The notes: generated from the sequence alone by a model not told the origin. A DNA stretch of 58,683 bases from an uncultured Verrucomicrobia subdivision 3 bacterium (GCA_903865745.1 CAIPKV010000081.1:1-58683); one strand, 5' to 3'; counted from the first letter of the stretch, positions 1 to 9,408 are shown. Numbers and translations are program-made.

Positions 1-64
1 CCACCCGCAGAGCCTCTTTTTTGCCTGCACCCGCTGGTTTTTCCGTTTTTTGTTGTTTCAACAT
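1..64 (-). CDS. N-terminal start of a CDS running off the left edge
   Basis: An ATG at 64 on the minus strand opens a 21-codon reading frame that leaves the window without a stop. The peptide is lysine- and glutamine-rich (MLKQQKTEKPAGAGKKEAL). A purine-rich AAAGG lies about 9 nt upstream of the ATG and could serve as ribosome binding site. The 222 bp between this start and the stop of the next gene upstream show no other coding signal. Too little is visible to name a product. Confidence 0.4.
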   Translation of the reverse strand, partial: MLKQQKTEKPAGAGKKEALRV

Positions 65-286
65 AGAGGAAAGCCTTTGTTTATGCGGCTTTATTGTAGG
101 TCAATAACTTCAGCTTGCAAAGTTAATCTGGGAAATATGGGTTCATGGTGAAAGTGGACTTGGTTCAATGCAAATAAAGTTTACGACATTTTGCACCATT
201 TATGTTCACAGGCGGCCTTGTAAACTCACACTTCTCGGATGAACCCATAAATTTTAAGATGATTCAATACAAGCTCCGATTTCGGG

Positions 287-1144
287 CTAAACTTCCCCCA
301 TTTTCTTCAAGGCCTCGTAGCTCCGTTTAACGGCATCGAACGGGTCCTTGGCAGTTTCATGCTCAAGAACATACCACTCCGTCTTGCCTAGTCCTTCGCA
401 GAAGGTAAAAACCCCTTTCCAATCCACTTTGTCTTCGCCGATAACCGAATCTGGCCCGCCGCCATAAGCCTTGATGTGGATGGTGCGGGCGCGTCCTGGA
501 TATTTTTTGAGCACTGCCACGGGTTCAGCACCACCTTCACAGCAGTTGCCGGTGTCAAGCTGCATGATCACTTCCGGTTTGGTATTGCCGAAGAAAATAT
601 CCCAAGCCGTTTCGCCGTCGAACTTTTCAAAGTCATGGGCATGGGCGTGATAACCGATTTTCATGCCATGCGGCTTAAGCTTGTCGGCAAGTTCATTGAA
701 CTGGTTGGCTTTCTCCAGCCACTCTTGCCGTGTCTCGTTTTCCATCCACGGGACAATCAAGAATTTGTTCCCGATGGCATGGTTAAACTCAATGGTGGCC
801 GCAAGCTTGTCGGCGGCGAAGGATTCGTAAGGCGTATGGCTGCCACAGGCAACCAGCCCGTTTTCGTCGAGCAGCTTCCGGAGTTCCTCGGCGCTGCGTC
901 CATGGTAGCCGGCAAATTCAACGCCCTTGTAGCCAATCTTGGAAACTGTCTGGAGCGAAGCGGGAAGGTCTTTGGCACATTGATCCCGAATTGACCAGAG
1001 CTGCAAACCGAAGGGGATTTTTTTGCCGCTGGCCGCGAAAGCGATATCCGGCAAGCTGGCGGCCAATGCCACACCTGCCACACCAAGCGCGCTGCGACAG
1101 ACAAATTGGCGGCGATTCATTTCAGGAGCGGATGCTTTATTCAT
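287..1144 (-). CDS. Exported sugar phosphate isomerase/epimerase-like TIM-barrel protein
   Basis: The 285-aa product has a twin-arginine signal near its N-terminus (NRRQFVCRSALGVAGVALA), so it is probably exported folded by the Tat system. The rest fits the xylose-isomerase-like TIM barrel family (AP endonuclease 2 fold). Visible features are GLQLWSIRD at the first strand, GYKGVEFAGYHG, GYHAHAHDF with paired histidines, and a metal-ligand-like MQLDTGNC followed by IHIKAYG. Such proteins bind divalent metals and isomerise or epimerise sugars, but members are hard to assign to a substrate, and exported forms are common in this phylum. It is the last gene of the long minus-strand run, 61 bp after its neighbour. 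The start could also be the internal ATG at 1120, just before the Arg pair. The fold is fairly sure; the substrate is unknown. Confidence 0.75.
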   Translation of the reverse strand: MNKASAPEMNRRQFVCRSALGVAGVALAASLPDIAFAASGKKIPFGLQLWSIRDQCAKDLPASLQTVSKIGYKGVEFAGYHGRSAEELRKLLDENGLVACGSHTPYESFAADKLAATIEFNHAIGNKFLIVPWMENETRQEWLEKANQFNELADKLKPHGMKIGYHAHAHDFEKFDGETAWDIFFGNTKPEVIMQLDTGNCCEGGAEPVAVLKKYPGRARTIHIKAYGGGPDSVIGEDKVDWKGVFTFCEGLGKTEWYVLEHETAKDPFDAVKRSYEALKKMGEV

Positions 1145-1205
1145 AGTGCTACTAATTCAGTTTTGAGCGTTGTTGTTGATGGTTGACCGAATGGGCAAAC
1201 AGATT

Positions 1206-2291
1206 TCATTGCATTCCTAATCCAAGTTCATGCCTCACGCGATTGTGGACGGAGTCAGTAAGCCGCCACCGCAAATCGTTTGTGAAAAAACTCCAAAGGT
1301 CCTGCTTGGCTGCCAGGCTGGCCGCAGCATAGAAGTTGTCGCGCACCGCCTGATAGTCCGATTTATCTTTTGGCAGCGGTCGCTGCCGGGGAATCTCACA
1401 ATACAGGGCGGAAATGAACGCGACGCCACCATGCTCGCGCTCGAGCCGGAGCAGCAAGCCAGTCATGAGGTCGTTGAGGCTGGTGTTTGCCTTCCACGGG
1501 AGCAGCCGGACACACCATGAGTTTTCCCAGTTATATTTTTCCGGATGCGCCAAATACTCCTCAAGATTCGCCTCCATGCCCGCTGCAAATGACCGGCCAT
1601 TTTGACCGAAGTAAAACATGTCATCAATTCCTGCCACCTGTTTTGACATTACGACCGACATGGCATTGTTGAATCCCACAGTCCACCAGCCCCAGTCATC
1701 CGGCCCTTGGGAGGTGCGGTAGTCAATGCTGTCATTCATGTCAGGCATCCAATAATTGCGGGCGATTTCATAGAAAAAAACCTGATCGTAGGTGTTCGTG
1801 CCCTCTTTTACGCGATTGTAGAGCCCGTTGAAAAATCCGGTGCCGACGGCCACGCCGAGCTGTCCATGATTGGCGAGACCTCCGCCCACTTGGGAAGAAA
1901 CTTCGATACGGATACGCCCCATCAACGGGGCATCCAGTTTCGGCTTGCGCTGGATGATGCGTTGATAGCTGTCAAAGATGGCATCGAATGTGGCGCAGAT
2001 GCGCGCCATGACTTGCGAGTCGCGTTGGTTGGGCTTCTCGCCGTCCAGCACCAGTGCGACCCGTTTGCCGAGCCAAACTGTTACAACAGGGCCTCCTGCG
2101 ATATAGGGCCTGTAGTCGTTCAATTGATGGAACACAACTTCCGGACTGTTTCCGCGATCAACCTTCACTGAACCAATGGCGTCAGGCGCGAATTGGGCGT
2201 CCTGCGCCAACGAAGAATCAACCGATGCAACTGCGAGCATTGCAATCAAAAATGAAATGTTTGTTTTCAAAGGACGTTGGAATTTATGCAT
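1206..2291 (-). CDS. Secreted protein of unknown function
   Basis: The 361-aa product starts with a Sec-type signal peptide (hydrophobic SFLIAMLAVASVDSSLAQ, cleavage likely after SLAQ). I do not recognise the family with certainty. The mature part has a central stretch FFYEIARNYWMPDM, where the YEIAR pattern and the following aromatic residues recall the metal-binding helix of zincin-type peptidases. The first histidine of an HExxH motif is absent, so if related it is probably inactive or only structurally similar. It lies between the GH5-like gene (151 bp upstream) and the TIM-barrel gene, in the same orientation, so it may be the penultimate gene of the operon. A secreted binding or accessory role would suit the context, but nothing in the sequence proves it. 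Confidence 0.55.
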   Translation of the reverse strand: MHKFQRPLKTNISFLIAMLAVASVDSSLAQDAQFAPDAIGSVKVDRGNSPEVVFHQLNDYRPYIAGGPVVTVWLGKRVALVLDGEKPNQRDSQVMARICATFDAIFDSYQRIIQRKPKLDAPLMGRIRIEVSSQVGGGLANHGQLGVAVGTGFFNGLYNRVKEGTNTYDQVFFYEIARNYWMPDMNDSIDYRTSQGPDDWGWWTVGFNNAMSVVMSKQVAGIDDMFYFGQNGRSFAAGMEANLEEYLAHPEKYNWENSWCVRLLPWKANTSLNDLMTGLLLRLEREHGGVAFISALYCEIPRQRPLPKDKSDYQAVRDNFYAAASLAAKQDLWSFFTNDLRWRLTDSVHNRVRHELGLGMQ

Positions 2292-2442
2292 TTGTTAAAA
2301 TTGATATCTAAACGATTACGCACTTTCTTTATACTAGTTTTAAAGAAGTTGGGTCGTTCATGTGTGTTGCCCTAGCTCACACATTTACACAGCTCCTGTC
2401 CACCAAATCGAGGCAAGGCCAGTTTATTATTTTCATTGGATT

Positions 2443-3729
2443 TTATTTTTGCTGCGATTGCATCCAGTCCAGCAGCCATTTCCAAGTGGCGTCATGCGTC
2501 CGTGCGCTGGGTGGGGGCGGCAAGGTAGCACTTGGAATCACCACGGCTTTGCCGCGATAGTGTTCCGCGAGTTCCTTGAACTTGAGACCTTGTTGCTTGA
2601 TGCGGTTGTCCGAAGTCATCAAACCGAGCCCGTATTCAAACGGATGGAATTCATATTCGCGACTCACGTCGTGGCTGGCCCACCAGGTGAACCAACTCAC
2701 GCCGTTCTGGATGGCCTGCGTGATACTGGTCTCCAGCCAGCGTGGGATGTCGGCCTCCGGCATCTCCTCGGAACACGCGCCGAATTCTTCCATCCACATC
2801 GGCTTGCGCGGGTCGCCGCCGAGACTGCGCGCGAGCGCCGCCATGCCCGCGCCGAGATGTGTGTAAGGCGTGTCCAGCGGCCCGCCAAATTTTCCCGCAC
2901 CCGTCCAGAACGGCCAGCAATGCAACGCCACAATGGGCTGCTCCGCCACCAACGCTTTTGCTGAAAAGGTGTTCAATTCGAACCATGGCCCGTTGTCCAC
3001 GCCATTGACATGAACGCGGCCTGGACTTGCGGCATTCATCTGGCCCAACACCCGGTGCATCCACGCATCGCCGTCGGGAAGATTTGCCTGCCAGTTGCAG
3101 TTGATTTCGTTGCCGATGTCGAAACCAAGGAAATTTTTATGCGCATTCATGCGCCCGGCCAGCGCTTTCAAATACAGCGTCTGGGCCGCCGCCCATTTTT
3201 CCGAAGTGTAAAACGGTTCCTGATCGTAGAAATTTGGGTTGAAATGAAAGCCGCTCAACCAGCCGGTGTAAATGCACGGCAGCACGTCAATGTGCCGCTG
3301 GCCTGCCGCGTGGACGAGCTCGTCGAGCCGATCGAGATGCGCGGTGCTGACGGCATTCGCATTCGGCTGAAACCATGGCCACACCACCATGAGCCGGATG
3401 TGATCCGCGCCGATTTCGGCGATGCGGTCTAGGTCGTGCTTGATGTCGGAAAGATTCCAGTTGTTGTAACAATAATACCAATGCTTCGAGGGAACGTAAT
3501 TGACGCCGAAGCGGTGGCGCAGCAGGCCATGTTTATCCGCATCCGCATCCGGTGCGTTATTCTCCGCGCGGCCAATCAGCGGCAAACCGCCGGCCAGCGT
3601 GGCGACGGTCGCGGCCTGGGCGGATAGTCTTAAAAAATCGCGCCGGGTTTGTGAGTTGAGAGGGAGGCCATCAATGTTTTTCGGTGGGTAAGGTTTATTC
3701 ATTTGTATGGTTTGTATTTCGGAATTCAT
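2443..3729 (-). CDS. Tat-exported GH5-like (cellulase superfamily) endo-hydrolase
   Basis: The 428-aa product has a twin-arginine signal (TRRDFLRLSAQAATVATLAGG) and a TIM-barrel glycoside hydrolase domain of clan GH-A, closest to GH5. FDIGNEIN near residue 206 carries the expected acid/base Glu after Asn, and MWMEEFGAC near residue 314 carries the expected nucleophile Glu. HIRLMVVWPWFQP and the repeated Trp residues suit a polysaccharide-binding cleft. Placed beside beta-mannoside enzymes it could be a mannanase, but GH5-type specificities vary widely and this is inference. The chosen ATG overlaps the stop of the preceding GH32 gene as ATGA (3726-3729), suggesting translational coupling. An alternative ATG lies at 3702. 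Export by Tat while other hydrolases here use Sec is notable. Confidence 0.8.
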   Translation of the reverse strand: MNSEIQTIQMNKPYPPKNIDGLPLNSQTRRDFLRLSAQAATVATLAGGLPLIGRAENNAPDADADKHGLLRHRFGVNYVPSKHWYYCYNNWNLSDIKHDLDRIAEIGADHIRLMVVWPWFQPNANAVSTAHLDRLDELVHAAGQRHIDVLPCIYTGWLSGFHFNPNFYDQEPFYTSEKWAAAQTLYLKALAGRMNAHKNFLGFDIGNEINCNWQANLPDGDAWMHRVLGQMNAASPGRVHVNGVDNGPWFELNTFSAKALVAEQPIVALHCWPFWTGAGKFGGPLDTPYTHLGAGMAALARSLGGDPRKPMWMEEFGACSEEMPEADIPRWLETSITQAIQNGVSWFTWWASHDVSREYEFHPFEYGLGLMTSDNRIKQQGLKFKELAEHYRGKAVVIPSATLPPPPSARTHDATWKWLLDWMQSQQK

Positions 3730-5213
3730 GGTTGATGCCAAATGCTTTGAAGCGGCCATGCTTTTAGTGCAATCAGCCTTACGCTGCCGCCCTCAGCGAA
3801 AAGTTCGATCCCATCGCACAGCGGGTCGGGCAGAATGTCGTCGGTGATGACCGCCGCGCCGTCGTTGCCAAAAACTTCGACGCTGCTGGAGTCCAGAAAA
3901 ATGTGCAACTTCACGCAGCCGTTTTGCGGCGGCAGCGGCTCTTCATCCGTCCGGTCGAAGTTCTTGATGTCCGACCTTCCAGAGCGAGTCACAAACATTT
4001 TCTTCTCGGCAAACCGATAGCCGATAACGGTCTGATTGCTGCCGCCTCTGGGCACTTTGAAGGCGAAACTCGCCGCGCCTGGCGTAACTTCAAATTCGGC
4101 TTCAATTTCCAACGTCTTGCCGCAAACGCCTGCCAGCAAATTGGATCCCGGCGTAATCGTCTTGTCCACCCAGCTTTGTAGCTCGCCGCGCAGCACTTGG
4201 ACTTCCTTTGCCGGCGTCGAGAAAATGCGCAACCCGTCTTTAACAACCCGCAATTTCAATTCGTATGGCAAGGTCATGCAGCCTCCGGAAAACGGTTCTG
4301 TCGGCCAGTTGTTGTAATCCCAGTTATAGAGCCACGTGGTCATTATACGGCGGTCATCGGATAGGTCGTTCCAGGTCTGCGATGCGTAAAAATCGTGGCC
4401 GTAATTAAACGGCTGCTTCTTCCCCTCGGGAACAAACTTGTGCCCGTCGAAGCTGCCGAGCAAATACCAGCGCCCGCCGCCGCTCAAAACCCAGCGGCTT
4501 TCCTTGGCCACGCCTTCCACGGGCAGTTCAAACAGGTCAGGACATTCCGTGTTGATGTCTTTGTTGATGCTTTCCAAAGTCCAGTCGCGCAGGTTTGGCG
4601 AGGAATAAATCCGCACCGTGCCGCCCGCAACGACCATCACCCAGCGTTTAGTCGGCGCGTGCCAGAAAACTTTTGGGTCGCGGAAACTCTCGTCGTCCGG
4701 CTGCCCTGGTTGATAACGCAACTGGGGCAACACGGGGTTTTTTTGGTATTTTGTGAAAGTTTTTCCATCCGCACTGTAAGCGATGGCTTGGGACTGGCGA
4801 TCGCCTTCAGCCGGGTTCATGTAAGTGTAAATGCAAACCAGCCCCGGCTTGCCGCCGAAGAATCCGCTTGTGTCGCTCCTATCCACCACCGCGCTGCCGG
4901 ACCAGATTGCGCCCTTCTCGTCGAGTGTGATAGCCGGCGGACAGTGTTCCCAATGCACGAGATCTTTGCTGACGGCGTGTCCCCAACTCGCACCGCCGTT
5001 CGGCAGACCTTCACCAGAATGCTGATAGAACAAATGGTAGCTGCCCTGAAAAAAGCAAAGGCCGTTGGGATCATTCATCCAGCCGCTGGCGGGCGTGAAA
5101 TGAAATTGCGGCCGCCAAGGTTTGGAATACGACGACAAACTGGCGGCATCGGCGGCCGGCTGAAGCGAAAGTGCGGCGATGGATAACAAGAGCCAGTCGG
5201 AAAAGAATTTCAT
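3726..5213 (-). CDS. Secreted GH32 beta-fructosidase (levanase/fructanase/invertase type)
   Basis: The 495-aa protein has a Sec signal (MKFFSDWLLLSIAALSLQPAADA) and all three GH32 landmarks. WMNDPNG near residue 46 holds the nucleophile Asp, FRDPKVFW near 178 the transition-state Asp, and ECPDLFELP near 224 the acid/base Glu. A C-terminal beta-sandwich follows, with the typical SSVEVFGNDG stretch. The family hydrolyses terminal beta-fructosyl linkages in sucrose, inulin or levan; which one cannot be read from sequence. The start at 5213 is chosen because it begins the signal peptide and lies 10 bp after the stop of the sugar porter gene; the longer upstream frame overlaps that gene. It is one of three GH32 genes in the window. 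Confidence 0.93.
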   Translation of the reverse strand: MKFFSDWLLLSIAALSLQPAADAASLSSYSKPWRPQFHFTPASGWMNDPNGLCFFQGSYHLFYQHSGEGLPNGGASWGHAVSKDLVHWEHCPPAITLDEKGAIWSGSAVVDRSDTSGFFGGKPGLVCIYTYMNPAEGDRQSQAIAYSADGKTFTKYQKNPVLPQLRYQPGQPDDESFRDPKVFWHAPTKRWVMVVAGGTVRIYSSPNLRDWTLESINKDINTECPDLFELPVEGVAKESRWVLSGGGRWYLLGSFDGHKFVPEGKKQPFNYGHDFYASQTWNDLSDDRRIMTTWLYNWDYNNWPTEPFSGGCMTLPYELKLRVVKDGLRIFSTPAKEVQVLRGELQSWVDKTITPGSNLLAGVCGKTLEIEAEFEVTPGAASFAFKVPRGGSNQTVIGYRFAEKKMFVTRSGRSDIKNFDRTDEEPLPPQNGCVKLHIFLDSSSVEVFGNDGAAVITDDILPDPLCDGIELFAEGGSVRLIALKAWPLQSIWHQP

Positions 5214-5223
5214 GATGGCTTGC

Positions 5224-6600
5224 TCAAAAATTCCTGGTATCAATGCCGAACTGACGTTGCATATCTTCGAGCGGCACGCCCTTGGTTTCCGGAACGGACA
5301 TGATAACAAATATCCATCCCGCCAAACTGCACAGCGCATAAATCCAAAATGTCTTGGCGGGCCCGATGGTCAGATTGTCATTCAACATGGGGAATGTCTG
5401 TGCCACGATGTAGCAGGAAGTCCAGATGGTAAAAGTGGACAGCGACATGGCGCGTCCCCGCACTTTCGTCGGAAAGACTTCCGAACAAAAAATCCATGGG
5501 ACCGGGCCCAGTGCCATCGCAAATGCGGCGATGAACACCAAAATTGCCGCCAGCAGCGGCAGGCCGTTGCAACCCGTGTGGAACATCCAGCCTACCGCGC
5601 CCAGCGCCAGCGCCTGAATGGCCATGCCGATGAGCAAAAGTCCGCGCCGTCCAGCCTTGTCCACAAAAGCGATCGCCACAAAGGTGAACAGCAGGTTCAC
5701 CAACCCCACGATCGCCGAGGAGGTGAACGAATCTTTCACCCCCACACCGGCGGTGGCGAAAATCTTGGTGGAATAATACATGATGGCGTTGATGCCGCTG
5801 AACTGGCTGAACGCCATCAGCAGCACCGCCACAATCAGCGGTTTGCGGAAACGCGCGTGAAAGAGTTCGGCAAACCGTCCTTCTTCTTCTCCGAGCACTG
5901 CCTGCACCGCCGCAACTTCCTGCCGCGCGTGTTCCGAACCGCCGACATTCTCCAGAATGCGGCGCGCCTCTTCAGCGCGCCCCGCGCCGAGCAGCCAGCG
6001 CGGGCTTTCCGGCACGAAAAAGAGCAAGGTCACCAGCAAGGTCGCTGGCAGAATTTCCGCCCCCAGCATCCAGCGCCATCCGCTGGCAGCGTTCCACACT
6101 TCGTCGCCGAGGCCTTGGATACGCCCGTTGATGAACAGCGTTAGAAAAATTCCCAAAACGATGCCCAGTTGAAACAGCGAGCCAAGCCGTCCGCGTTTGG
6201 CCGCCGGTGACAGTTCCGCAATATACACCGGGCAGATCATTGAGGATGCACCGATGCCAAGGCCGCTGATGAACCGCGCCGCGAGAAACTCGGTGAAGGT
6301 TCGGGGAATTGCCGAGAGCAGTCCGCTCAAGGCATACAAAATCGCACAGGCAAAGAGCACTTTGCGGCGGCCAAAACGGTCGCTCAAAAATCCCGCGCAC
6401 ATCGCGCCGGGAATACATCCGAGAATCGCACTCGCGCCGGCAATGCCTTCCTGCGTGGCGTTGAGGTGAAAGTGGGCTTTGAGGTATTGGTTTGCACCGT
6501 TGATGACGGCGGTATCGTAGCCGAACAGAAAACCGCCGGTGGCGGCGACGAGCGTGACCAAAAGCAGAGCGTTCCCAGTTTTAGTTTTTTGATGATTCAT
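5224..6600 (-). CDS. MFS sugar porter, SP family (first of two)
   Basis: This 458-aa inner-membrane protein has twelve predicted hydrophobic segments. SP-family signatures are GFLFGYDTAVINGA in TM1, the loop DRFGRRKVLF, PVYIAELSPAAKRGRLGSLFQ, PESPRWLL at the central loop, and VPETKGVPLEDM at the C-terminus. The SP family imports monosaccharides or disaccharides by proton symport or facilitated diffusion. It sits directly upstream of the GH32 gene and 5 bp after the isomerase-like gene, so uptake of released fructose or other hexose is the likely role. A second SP porter lies at 10984-12375; the two are clearly divergent, which argues against a recent tandem duplication. Confidence 0.9.
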   Translation of the reverse strand: MNHQKTKTGNALLLVTLVAATGGFLFGYDTAVINGANQYLKAHFHLNATQEGIAGASAILGCIPGAMCAGFLSDRFGRRKVLFACAILYALSGLLSAIPRTFTEFLAARFISGLGIGASSMICPVYIAELSPAAKRGRLGSLFQLGIVLGIFLTLFINGRIQGLGDEVWNAASGWRWMLGAEILPATLLVTLLFFVPESPRWLLGAGRAEEARRILENVGGSEHARQEVAAVQAVLGEEEGRFAELFHARFRKPLIVAVLLMAFSQFSGINAIMYYSTKIFATAGVGVKDSFTSSAIVGLVNLLFTFVAIAFVDKAGRRGLLLIGMAIQALALGAVGWMFHTGCNGLPLLAAILVFIAAFAMALGPVPWIFCSEVFPTKVRGRAMSLSTFTIWTSCYIVAQTFPMLNDNLTIGPAKTFWIYALCSLAGWIFVIMSVPETKGVPLEDMQRQFGIDTRNF

Positions 6601-6605
6601 GGTAG

Positions 6606-8363
6606 CTAAGTTCTAACGAATGTTTTCAGCGTGGCGCACTCTCGGCCAACGGACGAGCCGTGCGGACGAATGGTGTAGTGCCCGACTGCCGCTGGGACGA
6701 TGAAGGTCTCGGCATAGTGAACAACGAATGGAGCAAATGCGCCGTCCGGGCTTTCGACAACCGCTTCATCACCCTCGACCAGATTCAGCACGTTCACACC
6801 GCCGAAGGTGTGGTGCGAAACTATCTTGGTGAACCAATGGCGGCGCGTCTCGATGAATTCCAGTTCGTGCAAACCGGTGCGCTCCTCGCGCCAACCGTCG
6901 CCGTTGGCCAGCGGCTCAAAGCGGTTCACTAAATTTTTTTTGGTCCACTCCGTCGTGCGCTCCCATTGCACGTTCGCGAGGCCGTGCTTCAGGTGAAGCG
7001 GGCGCGGGCGGCCATCAAGACCGAGCCGACCCCAGTCCCACATTTTGAAGGTGAAGATATAAGGTGTGGCGCTGATTTCGAGCACCATGGATTCCGCGCC
7101 GCTGCAATGCACCGTGCCAGCGGGAATTAAAAAGTGATCGTGCTTTTTCGCGGGAATTTTATTCGTGTATTGCTCCGCCGGAAAAGGCGCGCCGCCGACT
7201 TGAGCGATTTCCAGATCGCGCGCCATCGCCGCCGCGTCCACGCCATCGCGCAGACCGAGATAGACATTCGCCGCCGGCCCGGCGTCGAGCAGATAGTAAC
7301 TCTCGTCCTGCGTGTAGCTCATTCCAAAATGCCGCCGAATGTATTCCGTGAGCGGGTGAACTTGGAACGACAAATTGCCGCCGCCCATCGTGTCGAGAAA
7401 ATCGAAGCGGATGGGAAACTCGTCGCCGAAGCGCGAATAAACGGCATCGCCGAGCAGCGCGTGCGGCTGGTCGAACACCAAATCAAGCGCAGGAATTTCC
7501 AGCCGCAAATCGCCAAAGCCTAGGAGTAAGCTATTTTCCTCTGGCACGCAGTCGAAACACCAGCCGTAGTTTTTTGCACTCCGGTCGAGGTCGCAAATTT
7601 CCTTCATCCACTGGCCGCCCCAGGGTGCAGGATCGAAAAAAGGCACTACTCGAATGGGCCGCTTCACCGCCTCGCGCAAGCCGCGTCGCACCGCCTCGCC
7701 GTCCGCGAGCTTCGGCTCGCGCGGATTGTTGGTATCGAGGACGAAATCCCACTTCGCGATGAGCGGGCGCTTCCAGTGGTCGGCCACGCGCCAGTCCACG
7801 AAAAAGGCCCGCTTGTATTGCAGGCTCGCGGGGAGCGATTGATTTTCGACGCCGAGATTGCCGCTTTCGTTGCGACGGAAGCGCAATTGCGCTTCCCAGC
7901 GAGTGAGATCGGCATAGATCAAAATATCGCCCGGCGAAATCAATGATGCGCCGCAGCCAACGACAAGAATCAAACCATCGCCGGCATTTTCCACCTGCGC
8001 CTGAAACTGACGCAACCGGTCCGCGTCAAAAAACTGTGGCAGCGTCAGGTCGGAGAGAAAGCCGAACACCGGATCGTCGTCGCCGAGGAATGGCGCGACG
8101 AGCGCGTCAGCTTTTTCCGGCGGGAGCAGCGCCTCGTTGGCGCGCACGACGAACGCGGGCGTGAGCCGTTGCCGCAATTCGTCCAGCACCACCGCTACGT
8201 CCACGCCGGGATAGCACTCCACCACGAGGATGGTTTTTTTGGCGGCACGGTCGGCGATGGCCCGGTTCAGCCGCGCGGCAATGCCCGGCCAACCCGCCAC
8301 ACAGGCATTCGCGCCGTCAGGCACGGCCACGAACGGGAATTTTTCGTAGTTGGATTTTCTCAT
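6606..8363 (-). CDS. Class I mannose-6-phosphate isomerase-like protein with extra N-terminal domain
   Basis: The 585-aa product has two parts. The C-terminal half (from about 230) is a type I phosphomannose isomerase cupin: FDPAPWGGQWM, NLSFQVHPLTEYI with the zinc-type Gln/His pair, the second-sphere HDHFLIPAGTVH, and VLEISATPY. The first ~190 residues resemble a degenerate nucleoside-kinase-like alpha/beta domain (TILVVECYPGVDVAVVLDEL, GLILVVGCGASLI) without a clear P-loop. This two-part form, near 590 aa, occurs in several gut and soil lineages and is longer than classical ManA (about 390 aa). The reaction is mannose-6-P to fructose-6-P. Its ATG overlaps the stop of the ROK kinase gene by one base (TAATG), so kinase and isomerase are probably made together. 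Confidence 0.82.
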   Translation of the reverse strand: MRKSNYEKFPFVAVPDGANACVAGWPGIAARLNRAIADRAAKKTILVVECYPGVDVAVVLDELRQRLTPAFVVRANEALLPPEKADALVAPFLGDDDPVFGFLSDLTLPQFFDADRLRQFQAQVENAGDGLILVVGCGASLISPGDILIYADLTRWEAQLRFRRNESGNLGVENQSLPASLQYKRAFFVDWRVADHWKRPLIAKWDFVLDTNNPREPKLADGEAVRRGLREAVKRPIRVVPFFDPAPWGGQWMKEICDLDRSAKNYGWCFDCVPEENSLLLGFGDLRLEIPALDLVFDQPHALLGDAVYSRFGDEFPIRFDFLDTMGGGNLSFQVHPLTEYIRRHFGMSYTQDESYYLLDAGPAANVYLGLRDGVDAAAMARDLEIAQVGGAPFPAEQYTNKIPAKKHDHFLIPAGTVHCSGAESMVLEISATPYIFTFKMWDWGRLGLDGRPRPLHLKHGLANVQWERTTEWTKKNLVNRFEPLANGDGWREERTGLHELEFIETRRHWFTKIVSHHTFGGVNVLNLVEGDEAVVESPDGAFAPFVVHYAETFIVPAAVGHYTIRPHGSSVGRECATLKTFVRT

Positions 8364-9316
8364 TATGTTTCAGCAAATAAGCTGGCCACGCCGAGCATCC
8401 CGGCAGTGTTTCCCAGCTCGGCGGGTTTGATAATGACTTTGCCCCACGGCGTCCAGGCGTGTTTCGTGACGTAACGCCGCACGCGCGGTAAAATGAGGTC
8501 GGCGCTGCGCATGATGCCGCCGCCGATGACAACGATTTCCGGGTCGTATGCGTGAATCAAATTTACCAGCGCAACCGACCAGACGTGGATGGCACGGTTG
8601 CGCAGTTCTATCGCCACCCGGTCGCCTTTGGCCGCGACGCGAAACACCGCCGCGTAATCCAAATTTTTCACGCGGGCCAGCCGGCTTTTTTGGAAACCGG
8701 GATACCGGCGCGCGTGACCCGGCAGCGCCCAGGTTGAAGCTTCCGTTTCGGCGCAACCGATATTTCCACAAGGACAGATTTGTCCGTTGAGGTTGGCGGT
8801 AAGATGCCCGCCGAGGGAGCCGGCCTGACCGTGCTGGCCGCGCAACGGCACGCCCTCAATGATTGCCGAAGCGCCGATGCCCGTGCCCAGCGTCATCATC
8901 ACCGCGCTCCGATAATTCCGCGCCGCACCCCAAAGCCATTCGCCCGCGAGTGCGGCGTTGGCGTCGTTGCAAATTCGGGTCGGTAATCCGAGCAGGTTTT
9001 TGACGATTCGCGGCACGTCCAAATATTTGGCGTCATCGAATTTTCCCGCCGGTGTGGAAAGAATTTTCTCCCTGCGCGTCTTAATAATGCCGGGAAACGA
9101 AAGGCCAAAACCGGAAAGTTCGGAAGTTTTTACGCCCGCTTTGCGGCAGAGCGGGCCAGCCGCGCGGGCAATCCGCTCCAGCGCCAGCGCCAACCCGCTG
9201 CGGGCAGCCGCGTCAATTTCAGCCTGCGCGAGCAAGCGGTTATTGCGCACCAATCCCAGCTTGATGCGCGTGCCGCCGATGTCACAGGCGAGAATTGGTT
9301 TTGCCATGTTCTTCAT
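8363..9316 (-). CDS. ROK-family sugar kinase
   Basis: The 317-aa cytoplasmic protein opens with the ATP-binding ACDIGGTRIKLGLV. It carries GFGLSFPGI, a sugar-binding NDANAALAGEW and the second phosphate loop MTLGTGIGASAI. The zinc motif GQICPCGNIGCAE contains the Cys residues typical of ROK kinases, and IVVIGGGIM near the end completes the ATPase fold. ROK members phosphorylate glucose, mannose, fructose or N-acetylhexosamines. Because the next gene is a mannose-6-phosphate isomerase homologue, a mannokinase or fructokinase role is the best guess. No N-terminal helix-turn-helix is present, so this is a kinase and not a NagC/Mlc-type repressor. An alternative ATG lies at 9307. Confidence 0.9.
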   Translation of the reverse strand: MKNMAKPILACDIGGTRIKLGLVRNNRLLAQAEIDAAARSGLALALERIARAAGPLCRKAGVKTSELSGFGLSFPGIIKTRREKILSTPAGKFDDAKYLDVPRIVKNLLGLPTRICNDANAALAGEWLWGAARNYRSAVMMTLGTGIGASAIIEGVPLRGQHGQAGSLGGHLTANLNGQICPCGNIGCAETEASTWALPGHARRYPGFQKSRLARVKNLDYAAVFRVAAKGDRVAIELRNRAIHVWSVALVNLIHAYDPEIVVIGGGIMRSADLILPRVRRYVTKHAWTPWGKVIIKPAELGNTAGMLGVASLFAET

Positions 9317-9408
9317 CGTATTGCGTCGTCACTGAACGCAAAAATTGTTAGCGCGACAGCCATAGAATCTGCGAGCCAAATAAAAATTTTCCGGGTTTCA
9401 CGAAAACA

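Noticed and set aside
8363-9316. ROK protein as a transcriptional repressor of the operon
   Set aside because: No N-terminal helix-turn-helix; it begins directly with the ATP-binding strand, as kinases do.
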